Notes under the pieces: model-generated
The model's database searches: none
The model's input: the letters and a program-made list of their open reading frames with translations, nothing else
What the model was told of the DNA's origin: nothing
Shown here: in pieces, positions 1 through 8,526 of the stretch
Layout: each line of letters starts with the position of its first letter
Position numbering within the stretch: position 1 is the stretch's first letter
Assembly: GCF_017104965.1 (NCBI RefSeq)
Contig: NZ_JAAGPR010000014.1
Location: 62,001 to 126,000, forward strand
Reading direction: 5' to 3'
DNA: 64,000 nucleotides
Origin: Paraburkholderia sp. Ac-20340
Lineage (GTDB): Bacteria; Pseudomonadota; Gammaproteobacteria; Burkholderiales; Burkholderiaceae
Made by a program: the position numbers and the translations under genes

Positions 1-270
1 GGCGTGACGCCCGAACAATGCGGCTACATGGGCGACGACTGGCCCGATCTGGCCGTGATGCTCCAGTGCGGCTTCGGCGCCGCGCCGGCCAACGCGCACA
101 CCGAAGTGCTGGCGCGCGCCCATTGGGTCACCGACCGCACCGGCGGCCACGGCGCCGTGCGCGAAGTCGCCGACCTGATCCTGCGCGCCCAGGGCCACTA
201 CGACGCGATGCTCGCGCAGGCCTGCGCACCCGAGAGCCCGGATACCGGGCACGCCGGGGCGCCCCGATGA
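1..270 (+). CDS. kdsC: 3-deoxy-D-manno-octulosonate 8-phosphate phosphatase, C-terminal part
   Basis: The gene is cut by the window edge, leaving the last 89 codons. KdsC is a HAD-superfamily phosphatase that removes phosphate from KDO-8-phosphate to give KDO for the lipopolysaccharide inner core. The visible part holds HAD motif IV (MGDDWPD), which coordinates Mg2+, and the short alpha/beta tail of this small cap-less family, ending in a variable Pro/Gly-rich extension. Its stop overlaps the next ATG by 4 bp (ATGA), so translation of lptC is probably coupled. The order kdsC-lptC-lptA-lptB matches the classical LPS export locus and supports the call. Confidence 0.9.
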   Translation, partial: GVTPEQCGYMGDDWPDLAVMLQCGFGAAPANAHTEVLARAHWVTDRTGGHGAVREVADLILRAQGHYDAMLAQACAPESPDTGHAGAPR

Positions 271-866
271 ACCAGAAGTTCCGCCTCACCTCGCTGATTC
301 CGATCGTCTGCGTGGCATTTCTCGCTGGCTTTACCTGGTGGCTGTTTCAGGCCGTCAAGCCGCACGAGAACGAGGCTGCGCCGCGTCCGCTCACGCATTC
401 GCCGGACTATTTCGCCGATAACTTCTCGGTTTCGGAGCTCGACCAGTCGGGCGCCACGCAGTACCGCCTGACCGCCACCCATATGGTGCATTACGAGGAC
501 GACGAAGACAGCGACCTCACGATGCCCGCGGTGCGCGCGTTCCAGCCCGGCAAGCCGACCGTCACGGCCACCGGCAAGCGCGGCACGGTGAATTCGGACG
601 CCTCGATCGTCAATCTGTACGACGATGCACGGATCTTGCGCGCGGCCGGTTACGGCGACCCCGAAATGCAGGCTGATTCCGAGCATTTCCGCGTGCTGGT
701 GAACGACGATGTGATCCTGACCGAAAAGCCGGTTAAACTTCGTCGCGGCCTGTCGGTCATGACGGCCACCAACGGCATGAACTACAACAACGTCACCCGG
801 GTCATCCAGCTCTACGGCAACGTCCGTGGCGCGATCGCCCCGGCTGATTCCGGCGGCTCGTCCTGA
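267..866 (+). CDS. lptC: LPS export ABC transporter periplasmic protein LptC
   Basis: A 199-residue bitopic inner-membrane protein. LptC takes lipopolysaccharide from the LptB2FG extractor and passes it to LptA across the periplasm. One N-terminal membrane helix (about residues 7-26) is followed by a beta-jellyroll-type periplasmic domain rich in Thr/Val strands. The ATG at 267 overlaps the kdsC stop. A longer reading from position 18 is rejected because it lies inside kdsC in another frame. lptA begins 32 bp downstream, so the two are probably in one operon. Identification rests on length, topology and locus; LptC sequences diverge strongly. Confidence 0.92.
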   Translation: MNQKFRLTSLIPIVCVAFLAGFTWWLFQAVKPHENEAAPRPLTHSPDYFADNFSVSELDQSGATQYRLTATHMVHYEDDEDSDLTMPAVRAFQPGKPTVTATGKRGTVNSDASIVNLYDDARILRAAGYGDPEMQADSEHFRVLVNDDVILTEKPVKLRRGLSVMTATNGMNYNNVTRVIQLYGNVRGAIAPADSGGSS

Positions 867-898
867 TCCCCCGGGCCGTCCACGCAAGGCATGATTGC

Positions 899-1591
899 AT
901 GAACGAATCGCTTTCCCGTCCCTTGTCCGGTCTGTCGAGCGCCGGGCGCTGGCGCCGCGCCGCGTTTGCGACGCTGGGCGCGCTCGTCCTCGCGCTGCCG
1001 CTCGCGGGCTTCGCGCCCGCGGCGCACGCCGAACGCGCCGACAAGGACAAACCGCTCAATATCGAAGCGGACAACATGACCTATGACGACCTCAAGCAGC
1101 AGACCATCTTCACCGGTCACGTGGTCGCCACCAAGGGCACGATCCTGATCAAGGCCGACAAGCTCGTCGTCACCCAGGACCCGCAGGGTTACCAGTACGC
1201 CACCGGTACGGTCGCGCCGGGCACGCCCGACGCCAACCTCGCCTACTTCCGCCAGAAGCGCGAAGGCATCGACGAATACGTCGACGGCACGGCAGAGCGT
1301 ATCGACTACGACGGCAAGCAGGACCTCACCACGCTGACGACACGCGCAACGGTACGCCGCCTGCAAGGTTTGTCGACGGTGATGGACCAGGTCCACGGCA
1401 GCGTCGTCACCTATGATGGCCAGAACGACTTCTACACTGCGAAGTCGGGTTCGGACGTCGCGGGCCCGGGCAATCCGAAGGGCCGTGTGCGCGCCATGCT
1501 GTCGCCGCGTAACGGCGGCGCGCAGCCGCTCACGAGCGCTTCGGCCACGCTCGCGCCCTCCACGAAGCTTCAGGAAGCGCCGCAACAGTGA
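899..1591 (+). CDS. lptA: LPS transport periplasmic protein LptA
   Basis: A 230-residue protein with a cleavable signal peptide (charged start, hydrophobic core about residues 20-40, likely cleavage after Ala-His-Ala). The mature part begins with the OstA-type signature of this family (IEADNMTYDD, then FTGHVVATKGTI). LptA molecules stack to form the periplasmic bridge carrying LPS to LptD/E in the outer membrane. The stop codon overlaps the GTG start of lptB by 4 bp (GTGA), so lptA and lptB should be translationally coupled. The C-terminal Ala/Ser/Pro-rich tail looks disordered. Confidence 0.94.
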   Translation: MNESLSRPLSGLSSAGRWRRAAFATLGALVLALPLAGFAPAAHAERADKDKPLNIEADNMTYDDLKQQTIFTGHVVATKGTILIKADKLVVTQDPQGYQYATGTVAPGTPDANLAYFRQKREGIDEYVDGTAERIDYDGKQDLTTLTTRATVRRLQGLSTVMDQVHGSVVTYDGQNDFYTAKSGSDVAGPGNPKGRVRAMLSPRNGGAQPLTSASATLAPSTKLQEAPQQ

Positions 1592-2379
1592 ACATCGCCA
1601 CCGCCTCCCCCATCCATCAGCGCCCGTCCGCGGGCAAGACGAGTTCGCTCGTCGTGCGCAACCTCAAGAAGCGTTACGGCTCGCGCACCGTGGTCAAGGA
1701 CGTTTCGCTCGACGTGAAAAGCGGCGAAGTGGTCGGGCTGCTCGGGCCCAACGGCGCGGGCAAGACCACCTCGTTCTACATGATCGTGGGGCTCGTGCCG
1801 CTCGACGCGGGCGAAATCGATCTCGACGGCCAGTCCATCAGCCTGCTGCCGATTCACAAGCGCGCGGCGCTGGGCCTGTCGTATCTGCCGCAGGAAGCAT
1901 CGGTGTTCCGCAAGCTGACCGTGGAAGAGAACATCCGCGCGGTGCTCGAACTGCAAAAGGACGAACACGGCAAGCGCCTGGCGAAGGACGTCATCACGGC
2001 ACGCGCCGAAGCGCTGCTCGACGAACTGCAGATCGCGCATCTGCGCGAGAATCCGGCGCTGTCGCTGTCGGGCGGCGAGCGCCGTCGCGTGGAAATCGCC
2101 CGCGCACTGGCCACCGACCCGAGCTTCATCCTGCTGGACGAACCGTTCGCCGGCGTGGACCCGATCGCCGTGCTGGAAATCCAGAAGATCGTCAAGTTCC
2201 TGAAGCAGCGCAACATCGGCGTGCTGATTACGGACCACAACGTCCGTGAAACGCTCGGCATCTGCGATCACGCCTACATCATCAGCGACGGCACCGTGCT
2301 CGCGGCCGGCGCGCCTGGCGAGATCATCGAAAACGAAAGCGTGCGCCGCGTGTATCTCGGCGAACACTTCCGCATGTAA
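1588..2379 (+). CDS. lptB: LPS export ABC transporter ATP-binding protein LptB
   Basis: A 263-residue ABC ATPase that drives LPS extraction with LptF/LptG. All nucleotide-binding motifs are visible: Walker A (GPNGAGKTTS, about residues 53-62), the signature LSGGERRRVEIARAL, Walker B FILLDEPFAGVDP, and the switch His in LITDHNV. It is about 20 residues longer than E. coli LptB because of a Ser/Pro-rich N-terminal extension. The GTG start is preferred because of the 4-bp overlap with lptA; a later in-frame start would remove part of the extension only. Confidence 0.95.
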   Translation: MNIATASPIHQRPSAGKTSSLVVRNLKKRYGSRTVVKDVSLDVKSGEVVGLLGPNGAGKTTSFYMIVGLVPLDAGEIDLDGQSISLLPIHKRAALGLSYLPQEASVFRKLTVEENIRAVLELQKDEHGKRLAKDVITARAEALLDELQIAHLRENPALSLSGGERRRVEIARALATDPSFILLDEPFAGVDPIAVLEIQKIVKFLKQRNIGVLITDHNVRETLGICDHAYIISDGTVLAAGAPGEIIENESVRRVYLGEHFRM

Positions 2380-2382
2380 TAC

Positions 2383-2417
2383 GGCCATCCGGGCGCCGCA
2401 CGCGCCCGGACTCGGCC
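2383..2417 (+). terminator. Strong hairpin after lptB, no U tract
   Basis: A 9-bp perfect stem (2388-2396 with 2402-2410, loop 2397-2401) extends with an outer GGCC pair at 2383-2386 and 2414-2417. It starts three bases past the lptB stop. No T run follows, so it may be an mRNA 3'-end stabilizer or a Rho-associated end rather than an intrinsic terminator. Confidence 0.35.
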
Positions 2418-2684
2418 TTGCCGTCCCCGGGGCACCCTCGCGCCCCACGCTTCCCCTGAGTTTTCCGTTGTATTTGCCCGCCGCCGCGTTCACTCGCTGC
2501 GGGCGAGCGATGCGCTATCGTGTGTGCGCGCCATGTGGCTGCGCGCCGCTGTTGCATCGCATCGAACCCGCATCCGGCATCACTGTTTGCGCACCAGATT
2601 CGCCCCTGCAGCCGTAACGGCACCATGGCGGGGCACGCGCGTTTTCGCGAATGTCGCGTGGTATCGCGAGCGTGGCAAACTCTT

Positions 2685-2690
2685 TACAAT
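2685..2690 (+). promoter_or_regulatory. Candidate -10 element for rpoN
   Basis: A TACAAT hexamer lies 16 bp before the rpoN ATG in an otherwise GC-rich 326-bp gap after lptB. I see no good -35 match at 16-18 bp, so this is only suggestive. The rest of the gap holds the lptB hairpin and no convincing gene. Confidence 0.35.
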
Positions 2691-2705
2691 GAATCGCACA
2701 TTGCC

Positions 2706-4220
2706 ATGAAAGCCAGCCTCCAACTCCGCCTCTCGCAGCATCTTGCGCTCACGCCACAACTGCAACAGTCGATCCGGCTGCTGCAGCTGTCGACGCTTGA
2801 ACTGCAGCAGGAGGTCGCCACGGCGATCTCGCAAAATCCGCTGCTCGAGAACGACGACTGGATCGCGAGCCCCTTGCGCGTCGCCGCCGACGGCTCGCTC
2901 ATCGCGCAGCCGCCGCAGTCCTCCGGCGCGGAATCGATGCAGGGAGCGAGCAACGGCTCGAGCTCGTCGGGCAGCGATAGCGACAACAGCGACGGCGAAC
3001 CGCGCGGCGTAGACGACTACAACGGTCTCGGCGGCGACTCGAACGGCGACTCCAGCCAATGGAACCTCGACGACTACGGCCGCTCCGGCAGCGCTTCGGA
3101 CGACGACGACCTGCCGCCGCTGCAGATCCACGAATCCACCACCACGCTGCGCGATCACCTGATGGCGCAGCTGCGTGAAACGAATGCGAGCCTGCGCGAT
3201 CGGGCGCTTATTACGTTCCTGATCGAATCGCTCGACGAAGACGGCTATCTCTCGTCGACCTTCGACGAAATTCTTGCCGATATCCCGGAAGAACTCGAAG
3301 TCGACGCCGACGAACTGAACGCCGCGCTCGCCCTGCTGCACAGTTTCGACCCGGCAGGCGTGGGCGCGCGCTCGGCCTCCGAATGCCTGAAGCTGCAACT
3401 GCTGCGCGTCAATTCGTCGCCTACGCGCACGCTGGCGCTCGAAATCGTGTCGAACCATCTGGAACTGCTCGCGGCGCGCGATTTCACGCGCTTGCGCAAG
3501 CAACTGAAGACCGGCGACGACGAACTGCGCGACGCGCACACCTTGATCCGTTCGCTCGAACCGTTCCCGGGCGCGTCGTACGGCAAGGCCGAAGCCGACT
3601 ACGTGGTGCCGGACATCATCGTCAAGAAGACGGGACAGAACTGGTTCGCAGAACTGAATCCGGAAGTGGTGCCGAAGCTGCGCATCAACCATCTGTACGC
3701 GAATATCCTGCGCAACAACCGTGGCGATCCGGGCAGCGGCTCGCTGCGTCAGCAACTGCAGGAAGCGCGCTGGCTCATCAAAAATATCCAGCAGCGCTTC
3801 GAAACCATCCTGCGCGTGGCGCAGGCTATCGTCGAGCGTCAGAAGAACTTCTTCGTGCACGGCGAGATCGCCATGCGCCCCTTGGTTTTGCGGGAAATTG
3901 CTGATACGCTGGGCCTACACGAATCAACTGTCTCGCGTGTGACAACCGGTAAATACATGCTGACTCCGTTCGGGACACTTGAATTTAAGTACTTCTTCGG
4001 ATCGCATGTATCGACGGACACGGGAGGCGCAGCATCGTCTACCGCGATCCGCGCGCTCATCAAGCAACTCATAGGAGCCGAGAACACCAAATCCCCTCTT
4101 TCGGACAGCCGCATCGCCGAACTGCTGGCTGAACAGGGTTTCGTGGTGGCGCGACGCACCGTCGCAAAGTATCGCGAAGCACTGAAGATTCCAGCGGTCA
4201 ATTTGCGCAAGTCTCTTTGA
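2706..4220 (+). CDS. rpoN: RNA polymerase sigma-54 factor
   Basis: A 504-residue sigma-54 that directs RNA polymerase to -24/-12 promoters needing AAA+ activators. The Gln/Leu-rich region I (about 1-50, LTPQLQQSIRLLQLS) is followed by an unusually Ser/Asp/Gly-rich acidic region II (about 75-135), the core-binding domain, the helix-turn-helix, and the RpoN box ARRTVAKYRE near residues 482-491 that reads the -24 element. The ATG at 2706 starts the conserved region I; the reading frame stays open upstream but that part has no family features. The rpoN-hpf-ptsN order is the standard arrangement. Confidence 0.96.
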   Translation: MKASLQLRLSQHLALTPQLQQSIRLLQLSTLELQQEVATAISQNPLLENDDWIASPLRVAADGSLIAQPPQSSGAESMQGASNGSSSSGSDSDNSDGEPRGVDDYNGLGGDSNGDSSQWNLDDYGRSGSASDDDDLPPLQIHESTTTLRDHLMAQLRETNASLRDRALITFLIESLDEDGYLSSTFDEILADIPEELEVDADELNAALALLHSFDPAGVGARSASECLKLQLLRVNSSPTRTLALEIVSNHLELLAARDFTRLRKQLKTGDDELRDAHTLIRSLEPFPGASYGKAEADYVVPDIIVKKTGQNWFAELNPEVVPKLRINHLYANILRNNRGDPGSGSLRQQLQEARWLIKNIQQRFETILRVAQAIVERQKNFFVHGEIAMRPLVLREIADTLGLHESTVSRVTTGKYMLTPFGTLEFKYFFGSHVSTDTGGAASSTAIRALIKQLIGAENTKSPLSDSRIAELLAEQGFVVARRTVAKYREALKIPAVNLRKSL

Positions 4221-4397
4221 GCCTGTTCCGGCCTTTACGGAGCAGGCGTTTTCCGGCCGCAACGCCAGTTGGCGGAAATGGCCGGCCGCGCTAGTCGTTC
4301 GTAGCAGGCCTTTCGGGGAGCCGCACGCATCGGCAAGTCAGTCGACCGGCACAGCCGCGCTTCACGCGTCACGCGGCCATCAGCCTGGAGAAGCACT

Positions 4398-4754
4398 ATG
4401 AATCTGAAGATCAGTGGACACCATCTCGAAGTAACGCCAGCGTTGCGCGAATACGTGATCACCAAACTGGACAGGGTGCTAAGGCATTTCGATCAGGTCA
4501 TCGATGGCAATGTGGTCCTCTCGGTCGACAACCACAAGGAAAAGGACAAGAGACAGAAGGTTGAAGTGAACCTTCATCTGAAAGGCAAGGACATCTTCGT
4601 TGAGAGCTGCAATGGCGACATGTATGCCGCCATCGATCTCGTGGTCGATAAACTCGATCGCCAGGTCGTGCGTCACAAGGACCGCGTGCAGGGACATCAG
4701 CACGAAGCGCTCAAGCATCAGCCGCAGGTACAGATCGAACTACCGCCGCAATGA
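4398..4754 (+). CDS. hpf: Ribosome hibernation promoting factor, short form
   Basis: A 118-residue protein of the HPF/YfiA (RaiA) family, which binds the 30S decoding channel and promotes inactive 100S ribosomes in stationary phase. The sequence starts with the typical MNLKISGHHLEVTPAL and has the beta-alpha-beta-beta-beta-alpha pattern through about residue 95, ending with a His/Gln-rich tail. It lacks the C-terminal dimerization domain of long HPF. A GGAG Shine-Dalgarno lies about 8 bp upstream. It sits between rpoN and ptsN as in many proteobacteria, and a clear terminator follows about 100 bp later. Confidence 0.93.
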   Translation: MNLKISGHHLEVTPALREYVITKLDRVLRHFDQVIDGNVVLSVDNHKEKDKRQKVEVNLHLKGKDIFVESCNGDMYAAIDLVVDKLDRQVVRHKDRVQGHQHEALKHQPQVQIELPPQ

Positions 4755-4858
4755 TGCGATGAAGATGTAGGTGCAGTGGCGTTCGCGGGGCAAGCCGGTT
4801 GAGTTCCGATGCAGCCCCGTTAAAAACTGGTTCGAGCGCCCATTCAATGCGCCCGCGC

Positions 4859-4883
4859 AGCCGCCCCACCGGGCGGCTTTTTT
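4859..4883 (+). terminator. Intrinsic terminator after hpf
   Basis: An 8-bp perfect GC-rich stem (4859-4866 with 4871-4878), a CACC tetraloop and a six-T run ending at 4883. It separates rpoN-hpf transcription from ptsN. Confidence 0.85.
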
Positions 4884-4942
4884 AATGGAAGCATGCAGGA
4901 AAGCAACGGCAGGCACGCGGCGCGCGTTCGGCATCGAACGGT

Positions 4943-4993
4943 GTTGCCGGGTGCAACCGTGCAACAATGGTTGCGCCGATGCACGGTGCATCG
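4943..4993. repeat. Three consecutive small inverted repeats upstream of ptsN
   Basis: Within 51 bp there are GTTGC/GCAAC (4943-4947, 4953-4957), GCAAC/GTTGC (4961-4965, 4970-4974) and an 8-bp perfect inverted repeat CGATGCAC-G-GTGCATCG (4977-4993). They lie just upstream of a TATAAT hexamer and could be operator half-sites or RNA hairpins. Nothing else is apparent in the 446-bp hpf-ptsN gap apart from the terminator. Confidence 0.45.
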
Positions 4994-5017
4994 CACCATC
5001 GGCCAGTACGCTTGATC

Positions 5018-5023
5018 TATAAT
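5018..5023 (+). promoter_or_regulatory. Candidate -10 element (TATAAT) upstream of ptsN
   Basis: A perfect TATAAT hexamer lies 177 bp before the ptsN ATG and downstream of the hpf terminator. No good -35 match is seen at 16-18 bp, where the palindromic sequences lie, which would fit an activated promoter. The long 5' leader is unexplained. Confidence 0.4.
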
Positions 5024-5200
5024 GGACTGGTCGTTTTTCGGGGTATCACGTCCCCACGGTCCCGGCTCCGCGCAGGTAGTGCCATCGAGGCGCCGGCCGC
5101 GCACGCATTGCCCGGTGCGCAAAGGCATGATTGCCTCGCGTATCCGTCGTGTCGTTTGCCGGGGTGAGGAGCATTTCAGGCCACGTTTTCGCCTGCCAAC

Positions 5201-5656
5201 ATGAATCGTTTAGCCAAAATACTTCCCATCGAGAACGTCGTCGTCGGCCTGTCCGTTACCAGCAAAAAGCGCGTATTCGAACAAGCTGGCCTGATCTTCG
5301 AAAACCAGAACGGCATTGCCCGCAGCACGGTCACCGACAATCTGTTCGCGCGCGAGCGCCTCGGCTCCACCGGTCTCGGTGAAGGCGTGGCGATCCCGCA
5401 CGGCCGCATCAAGGGCCTGAAGCAGCCGCTCGCCGCCTTCGTGCGACTCGCCGAACCGATCGCTTTCGAAGCGCCGGACGGCCAGCCCGTCTCGCTCCTC
5501 ATCTTCCTGCTCGTGCCCGAACAGGCGACGCAGCAGCATCTTGAAATTCTGTCCGAGATCGCCCAATTGCTGTCGGATCGCGAAACGCGCGAGCGCCTGC
5601 ACACGGAAGAAGATCGCGAGACATTGCATCGCCTGCTCACCCAGTGGCAACCTTGA
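5201..5656 (+). CDS. ptsN: Nitrogen PTS EIIA component
   Basis: A 151-residue EIIA-Ntr protein, the end acceptor of the regulatory PTS-Ntr chain (EI-Ntr, NPr, EIIA-Ntr), which adjusts potassium and carbon/nitrogen homeostasis by phosphorylation-dependent protein contacts. The phospho-acceptor His is residue 67 in GVAIPHGR, as in the family. Length and fold pattern match a full PTS_EIIA_2 domain. The location between hpf and hprK agrees with the rpoN-linked PTS-Ntr locus. The usual neighbouring NPr gene is absent; an HPr gene lies about 58 kb away at the window end. Confidence 0.94.
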   Translation: MNRLAKILPIENVVVGLSVTSKKRVFEQAGLIFENQNGIARSTVTDNLFARERLGSTGLGEGVAIPHGRIKGLKQPLAAFVRLAEPIAFEAPDGQPVSLLIFLLVPEQATQQHLEILSEIAQLLSDRETRERLHTEEDRETLHRLLTQWQP

Positions 5657-5845
5657 TGTAGTGCGCGTTCGCGCGGGCGCAGCGCTTGCCGGCCACGGGC
5701 CTCGCAGGCGCCGCTGCGCGCATGCATTGCAGCGGTGCGCCGCCCATCCGTGAAAACACGGGACAACCGGGCAAGGCAAGTATCCGTTAAAACGGTGGAA
5801 GTACTGAAGAAGTAGTCAAGCGAGTCACTGCGGAGTCACCGACTC

Positions 5846-6814
5846 ATGGACACGTCCAGCATCAACGCCCAAAGCATCTTCGACGACAACGCCACCACGC
5901 TGAAGCTCAGCTGGTTGACGGGGCACGAAGGCTGGGAACGCGGCTTTTCGGCCGAAACCGTTGCCACGGCCACGGCCAGCGCCGACCTCGTCGGCCACCT
6001 GAATCTGATTCACCCGAACCGTATCCAGGTGCTCGGCGACGCCGAAGTGCATTACTACCAGCGTCAGACCGACGAAGACCGCTCGCGCCACATGGCCGAG
6101 CTGATCGCGCTGGAACCGCCCTTCCTCGTGGTCGCCGACGGCATGACCGCGCCGCCCGAACTGGTCCTGCGCTGCACGCGCTCGTCCACGCCGCTGTTCA
6201 CCACGCCGATGTCGGCGGCTACCGTCATCGACAGTCTGCGTCTGTACATGTCGCGCATTCTCGCGCCGCGCGCGACGCTGCATGGCGTGTTTCTCGACAT
6301 CCTCGGCATGGGCGTGCTGCTCACGGGCGATTCGGGTCTGGGCAAGAGCGAGCTCGGTCTCGAACTCATCAGCCGCGGCCACGGTCTGGTCGCCGACGAT
6401 GCGGTGGATTTCGTGCGCCTCGGCCCCGATTTCGTCGAAGGCCGCTGCCCGCCGCTGTTGCAGAATCTGCTCGAAGTGCGCGGTCTGGGCCTGCTCGACA
6501 TCAAGACGATCTTCGGTGAAACGGCCGTGCGCCGGAAGATGAAGCTCAAGCTGATCGTGCAACTGGTGCGCCGCCCCGACGGCGAATTCCAGCGCCTACC
6601 GCTGGAAAGCCAGACCGTGGACGTGCTCGGGCTGCCCATCAGCAAGGTCACGATTCAGGTGGCGGCGGGTCGAAACCTCGCCGTGCTGGTCGAAGCGGCC
6701 GTGCGCAACACGATCCTGCAACTGCGCGGCATCGACACATTGCGCGACTTCATGGACCGCCAGCGTCTGGCGATGCAGGACCCGGACAGCCAGTTTCCGG
6801 GCAAGCTGATCTAA
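5846..6814 (+). CDS. hprK: HPr kinase/phosphorylase
   Basis: A 322-residue bifunctional enzyme that phosphorylates and dephosphorylates the regulatory Ser of HPr. The C-terminal catalytic domain shows the P-loop GDSGLGKS (residues 161-168), followed by the conserved region with the Walker-like Asp pair (LVADDAVDF) and the HprK/P signature near LLEVRGLGLLDIKTIFG. The N-terminal third (about 1-130) is the usual sensory domain. It follows ptsN by 189 bp and precedes rapZ, the conserved betaproteobacterial order. Besides free HPr, the HPr domain of NagF in this window is a possible substrate (inference). Confidence 0.95.
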   Translation: MDTSSINAQSIFDDNATTLKLSWLTGHEGWERGFSAETVATATASADLVGHLNLIHPNRIQVLGDAEVHYYQRQTDEDRSRHMAELIALEPPFLVVADGMTAPPELVLRCTRSSTPLFTTPMSAATVIDSLRLYMSRILAPRATLHGVFLDILGMGVLLTGDSGLGKSELGLELISRGHGLVADDAVDFVRLGPDFVEGRCPPLLQNLLEVRGLGLLDIKTIFGETAVRRKMKLKLIVQLVRRPDGEFQRLPLESQTVDVLGLPISKVTIQVAAGRNLAVLVEAAVRNTILQLRGIDTLRDFMDRQRLAMQDPDSQFPGKLI

Positions 6815-6933
6815 AACCGCACAGCAAATACCCAGCGCGCATCGCGCTGCGGCCAGCCCGGCTGCGCCCTCCTGTCATCGCGAGGGCGCGGATCGGATGC
6901 TATGATGACCCAATCGGGTTCATCGACTTTCCC

Positions 6934-7827
6934 ATGCGTATCATCCTGATCACCGGCATTTCGGGCTCCGGCAAGTCAGTGGCGCTCAACGCGCTCGAAG
7001 ACGTCGGCTATTTCTGCGTCGACAATCTCCCCCCGCGTTTTCTGCCGCAACTCGCGCAATATCTCTCCGAAGATCGCTACGAGCGGCTTGCGGTGGCGAT
7101 CGACGCGCGCTCGAGTTCGTCGTTCGAAGACATGCCGGAGATGATCCGCGACCTCGCACGCGAGCACGATGTACGGGTGCTGTTCCTCAACGCGAGCACG
7201 CAGTCGCTGATCCAGCGCTTCTCGGAAACGCGCCGCCGCCATCCGCTTTCGGGTTCGGCCGCGCACGACGCCAACGTGGGCATGCTCAAGTCGCTGGAAG
7301 AAGCGATCGAGCACGAGCGCGAACTGGTCGCCAATCTCGCCGAATTCGGCCATCAGGTCGATACCAGCAATCTCAGCTCGAACTCGCTGCGCCAGTGGGT
7401 CAAGGTGTTCGTCGAAGGCGAGCGCGGCTCGCTGATGCTCACCTTTGAATCGTTCGGCTTCAAGCGTGGTGTGCCGCTCGACGCGGATCTTGTGTTCGAC
7501 GTGCGCACGCTGCCCAATCCGCATTACGACGCCCGCCTGCGGCCGCTCACCGGGCTCGACCAGCCCGTGATCGACTTCCTCAAGGCGCAGCCGGCCGTGC
7601 ATGAAATGATCGACGATGTCTATGCGTTCGTGGCCAAGTGGCTGCCGCATTTTCGCGCCGACAACCGTAGCTATCTGACTGTCGCGATCGGCTGCACCGG
7701 CGGCCAGCATCGTTCGGTCTTTATCGCCCAGACGCTCGCCGCGCGCTTTGCGGGCGAGTCGAACGTGATCGTGCGTCATCGCGATGCACCTCTCGACGTC
7801 GGAGAATCGTCCCGGCTGATCGCCTAA
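6934..7827 (+). CDS. rapZ: RNase adapter / nucleotide-binding protein RapZ
   Basis: A 297-residue RapZ (YvcJ/YhbJ) family protein. The Walker A motif ITGISGSGKS is at residues 6-15, and the C-terminal domain has the conserved IGCTGGQHRSV segment typical of the RNA-binding half. In enterics RapZ delivers the sRNA GlmZ to RNase E and so controls glucosamine-6-phosphate synthase; whether the same circuit exists here cannot be read from this sequence. Linkage to ptsN and hprK is conserved. A short hairpin with a T tract follows its stop. Confidence 0.94.
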   Translation: MRIILITGISGSGKSVALNALEDVGYFCVDNLPPRFLPQLAQYLSEDRYERLAVAIDARSSSSFEDMPEMIRDLAREHDVRVLFLNASTQSLIQRFSETRRRHPLSGSAAHDANVGMLKSLEEAIEHERELVANLAEFGHQVDTSNLSSNSLRQWVKVFVEGERGSLMLTFESFGFKRGVPLDADLVFDVRTLPNPHYDARLRPLTGLDQPVIDFLKAQPAVHEMIDDVYAFVAKWLPHFRADNRSYLTVAIGCTGGQHRSVFIAQTLAARFAGESNVIVRHRDAPLDVGESSRLIA

Positions 7828-7829
7828 CC

Positions 7830-7851
7830 GGTCGCGCGTGCGCGGCCTTTT
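7830..7851 (+). terminator. Small terminator-like hairpin after rapZ
   Basis: GGTCGCGC pairs with GCGCGGCC (7830-7837, 7840-7847, one G-U pair) followed by four Ts. The hairpin ends exactly where the earliest ATG of the next gene begins, which argues for the later start of that gene. Confidence 0.5.
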
Positions 7852-7866
7852 ATGAAGCGTTGCGCC

Positions 7867-8502
7867 ATGTCCTCCTCTCCTGCCGTGCTCGCCGATTTGC
7901 CGCTGTTTCCGCTGCATACGGTGCTCTTTCCCGGCGGCCTGTTGCCGCTGAAGATCTTCGAAGCGCGTTATCTGGACATGGCGCGCGAATGTCTGCGCGA
8001 GAAAACGCCGTTCGGCGTGTGTCTGCTCAAGAGCGGCGGCGAAGTCGCGCTGCCCGACGAGAAGTCCGTGCCCGAAAACATCGGCTGTCTCGCGCAAATC
8101 GAGCAATGCGATGTGGAGGCGTTCGGCATGCTGCTGATCCGCGCGCAGGGCACGCGGCGCTTCCGCTTGCTCTCGCATCGCACGCAACCCGACGGCCTGC
8201 TGGTCGGCATGGCCGAGCCGCTACCCGACGATATCCCGCTGGAAGGCGCCGATCATCTGGCGCGTTTCGGCGCCTGCGCGGAAGTGCTGGAGCGCATCAT
8301 CGCGACCATCAGCGAGCGCGACGCGGCCAGCGTGCCTTTTGCGGAGCCGTTCCGCTTCGACGATCCCTCGTGGGTCTCCAACCGTCTCGCCGAAGTGTTG
8401 CCGATTGCACTGCGGGCGCGCCAAAAGCTCATGGAACTGAACGACGCCAGCGAGCGCATCGACGTCGTTCATCACTACATGCAGCAGCATCAGTTGCTCT
8501 GA
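7867..8502 (+). CDS. LON N-terminal substrate-binding domain protein
   Basis: A 211-residue protein (MSSSP start; an ATG at 7852 would add five residues) made almost entirely of one LON_substr_bdg domain. The opening LPLFPLHTVLFPGGLLPLKIFEARYLDM is the family signature. It has no ATPase or protease domain, so it is not Lon itself. The stand-alone family occurs widely in proteobacteria, with no role I can state from sequence; peptide or protein binding is the reasonable guess. It ends 24 bp before the convergent mutY. Confidence 0.85.
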   Translation: MSSSPAVLADLPLFPLHTVLFPGGLLPLKIFEARYLDMARECLREKTPFGVCLLKSGGEVALPDEKSVPENIGCLAQIEQCDVEAFGMLLIRAQGTRRFRLLSHRTQPDGLLVGMAEPLPDDIPLEGADHLARFGACAEVLERIIATISERDAASVPFAEPFRFDDPSWVSNRLAEVLPIALRARQKLMELNDASERIDVVHHYMQQHQLL

Positions 8503-8526
8503 CACCGCGGCCCTGAACCCCATCGC

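Noticed and set aside
2580..3860. 426-codon minus-strand frame opposite rpoN
   Set aside because: Shadow of rpoN, no domain and no start signals.
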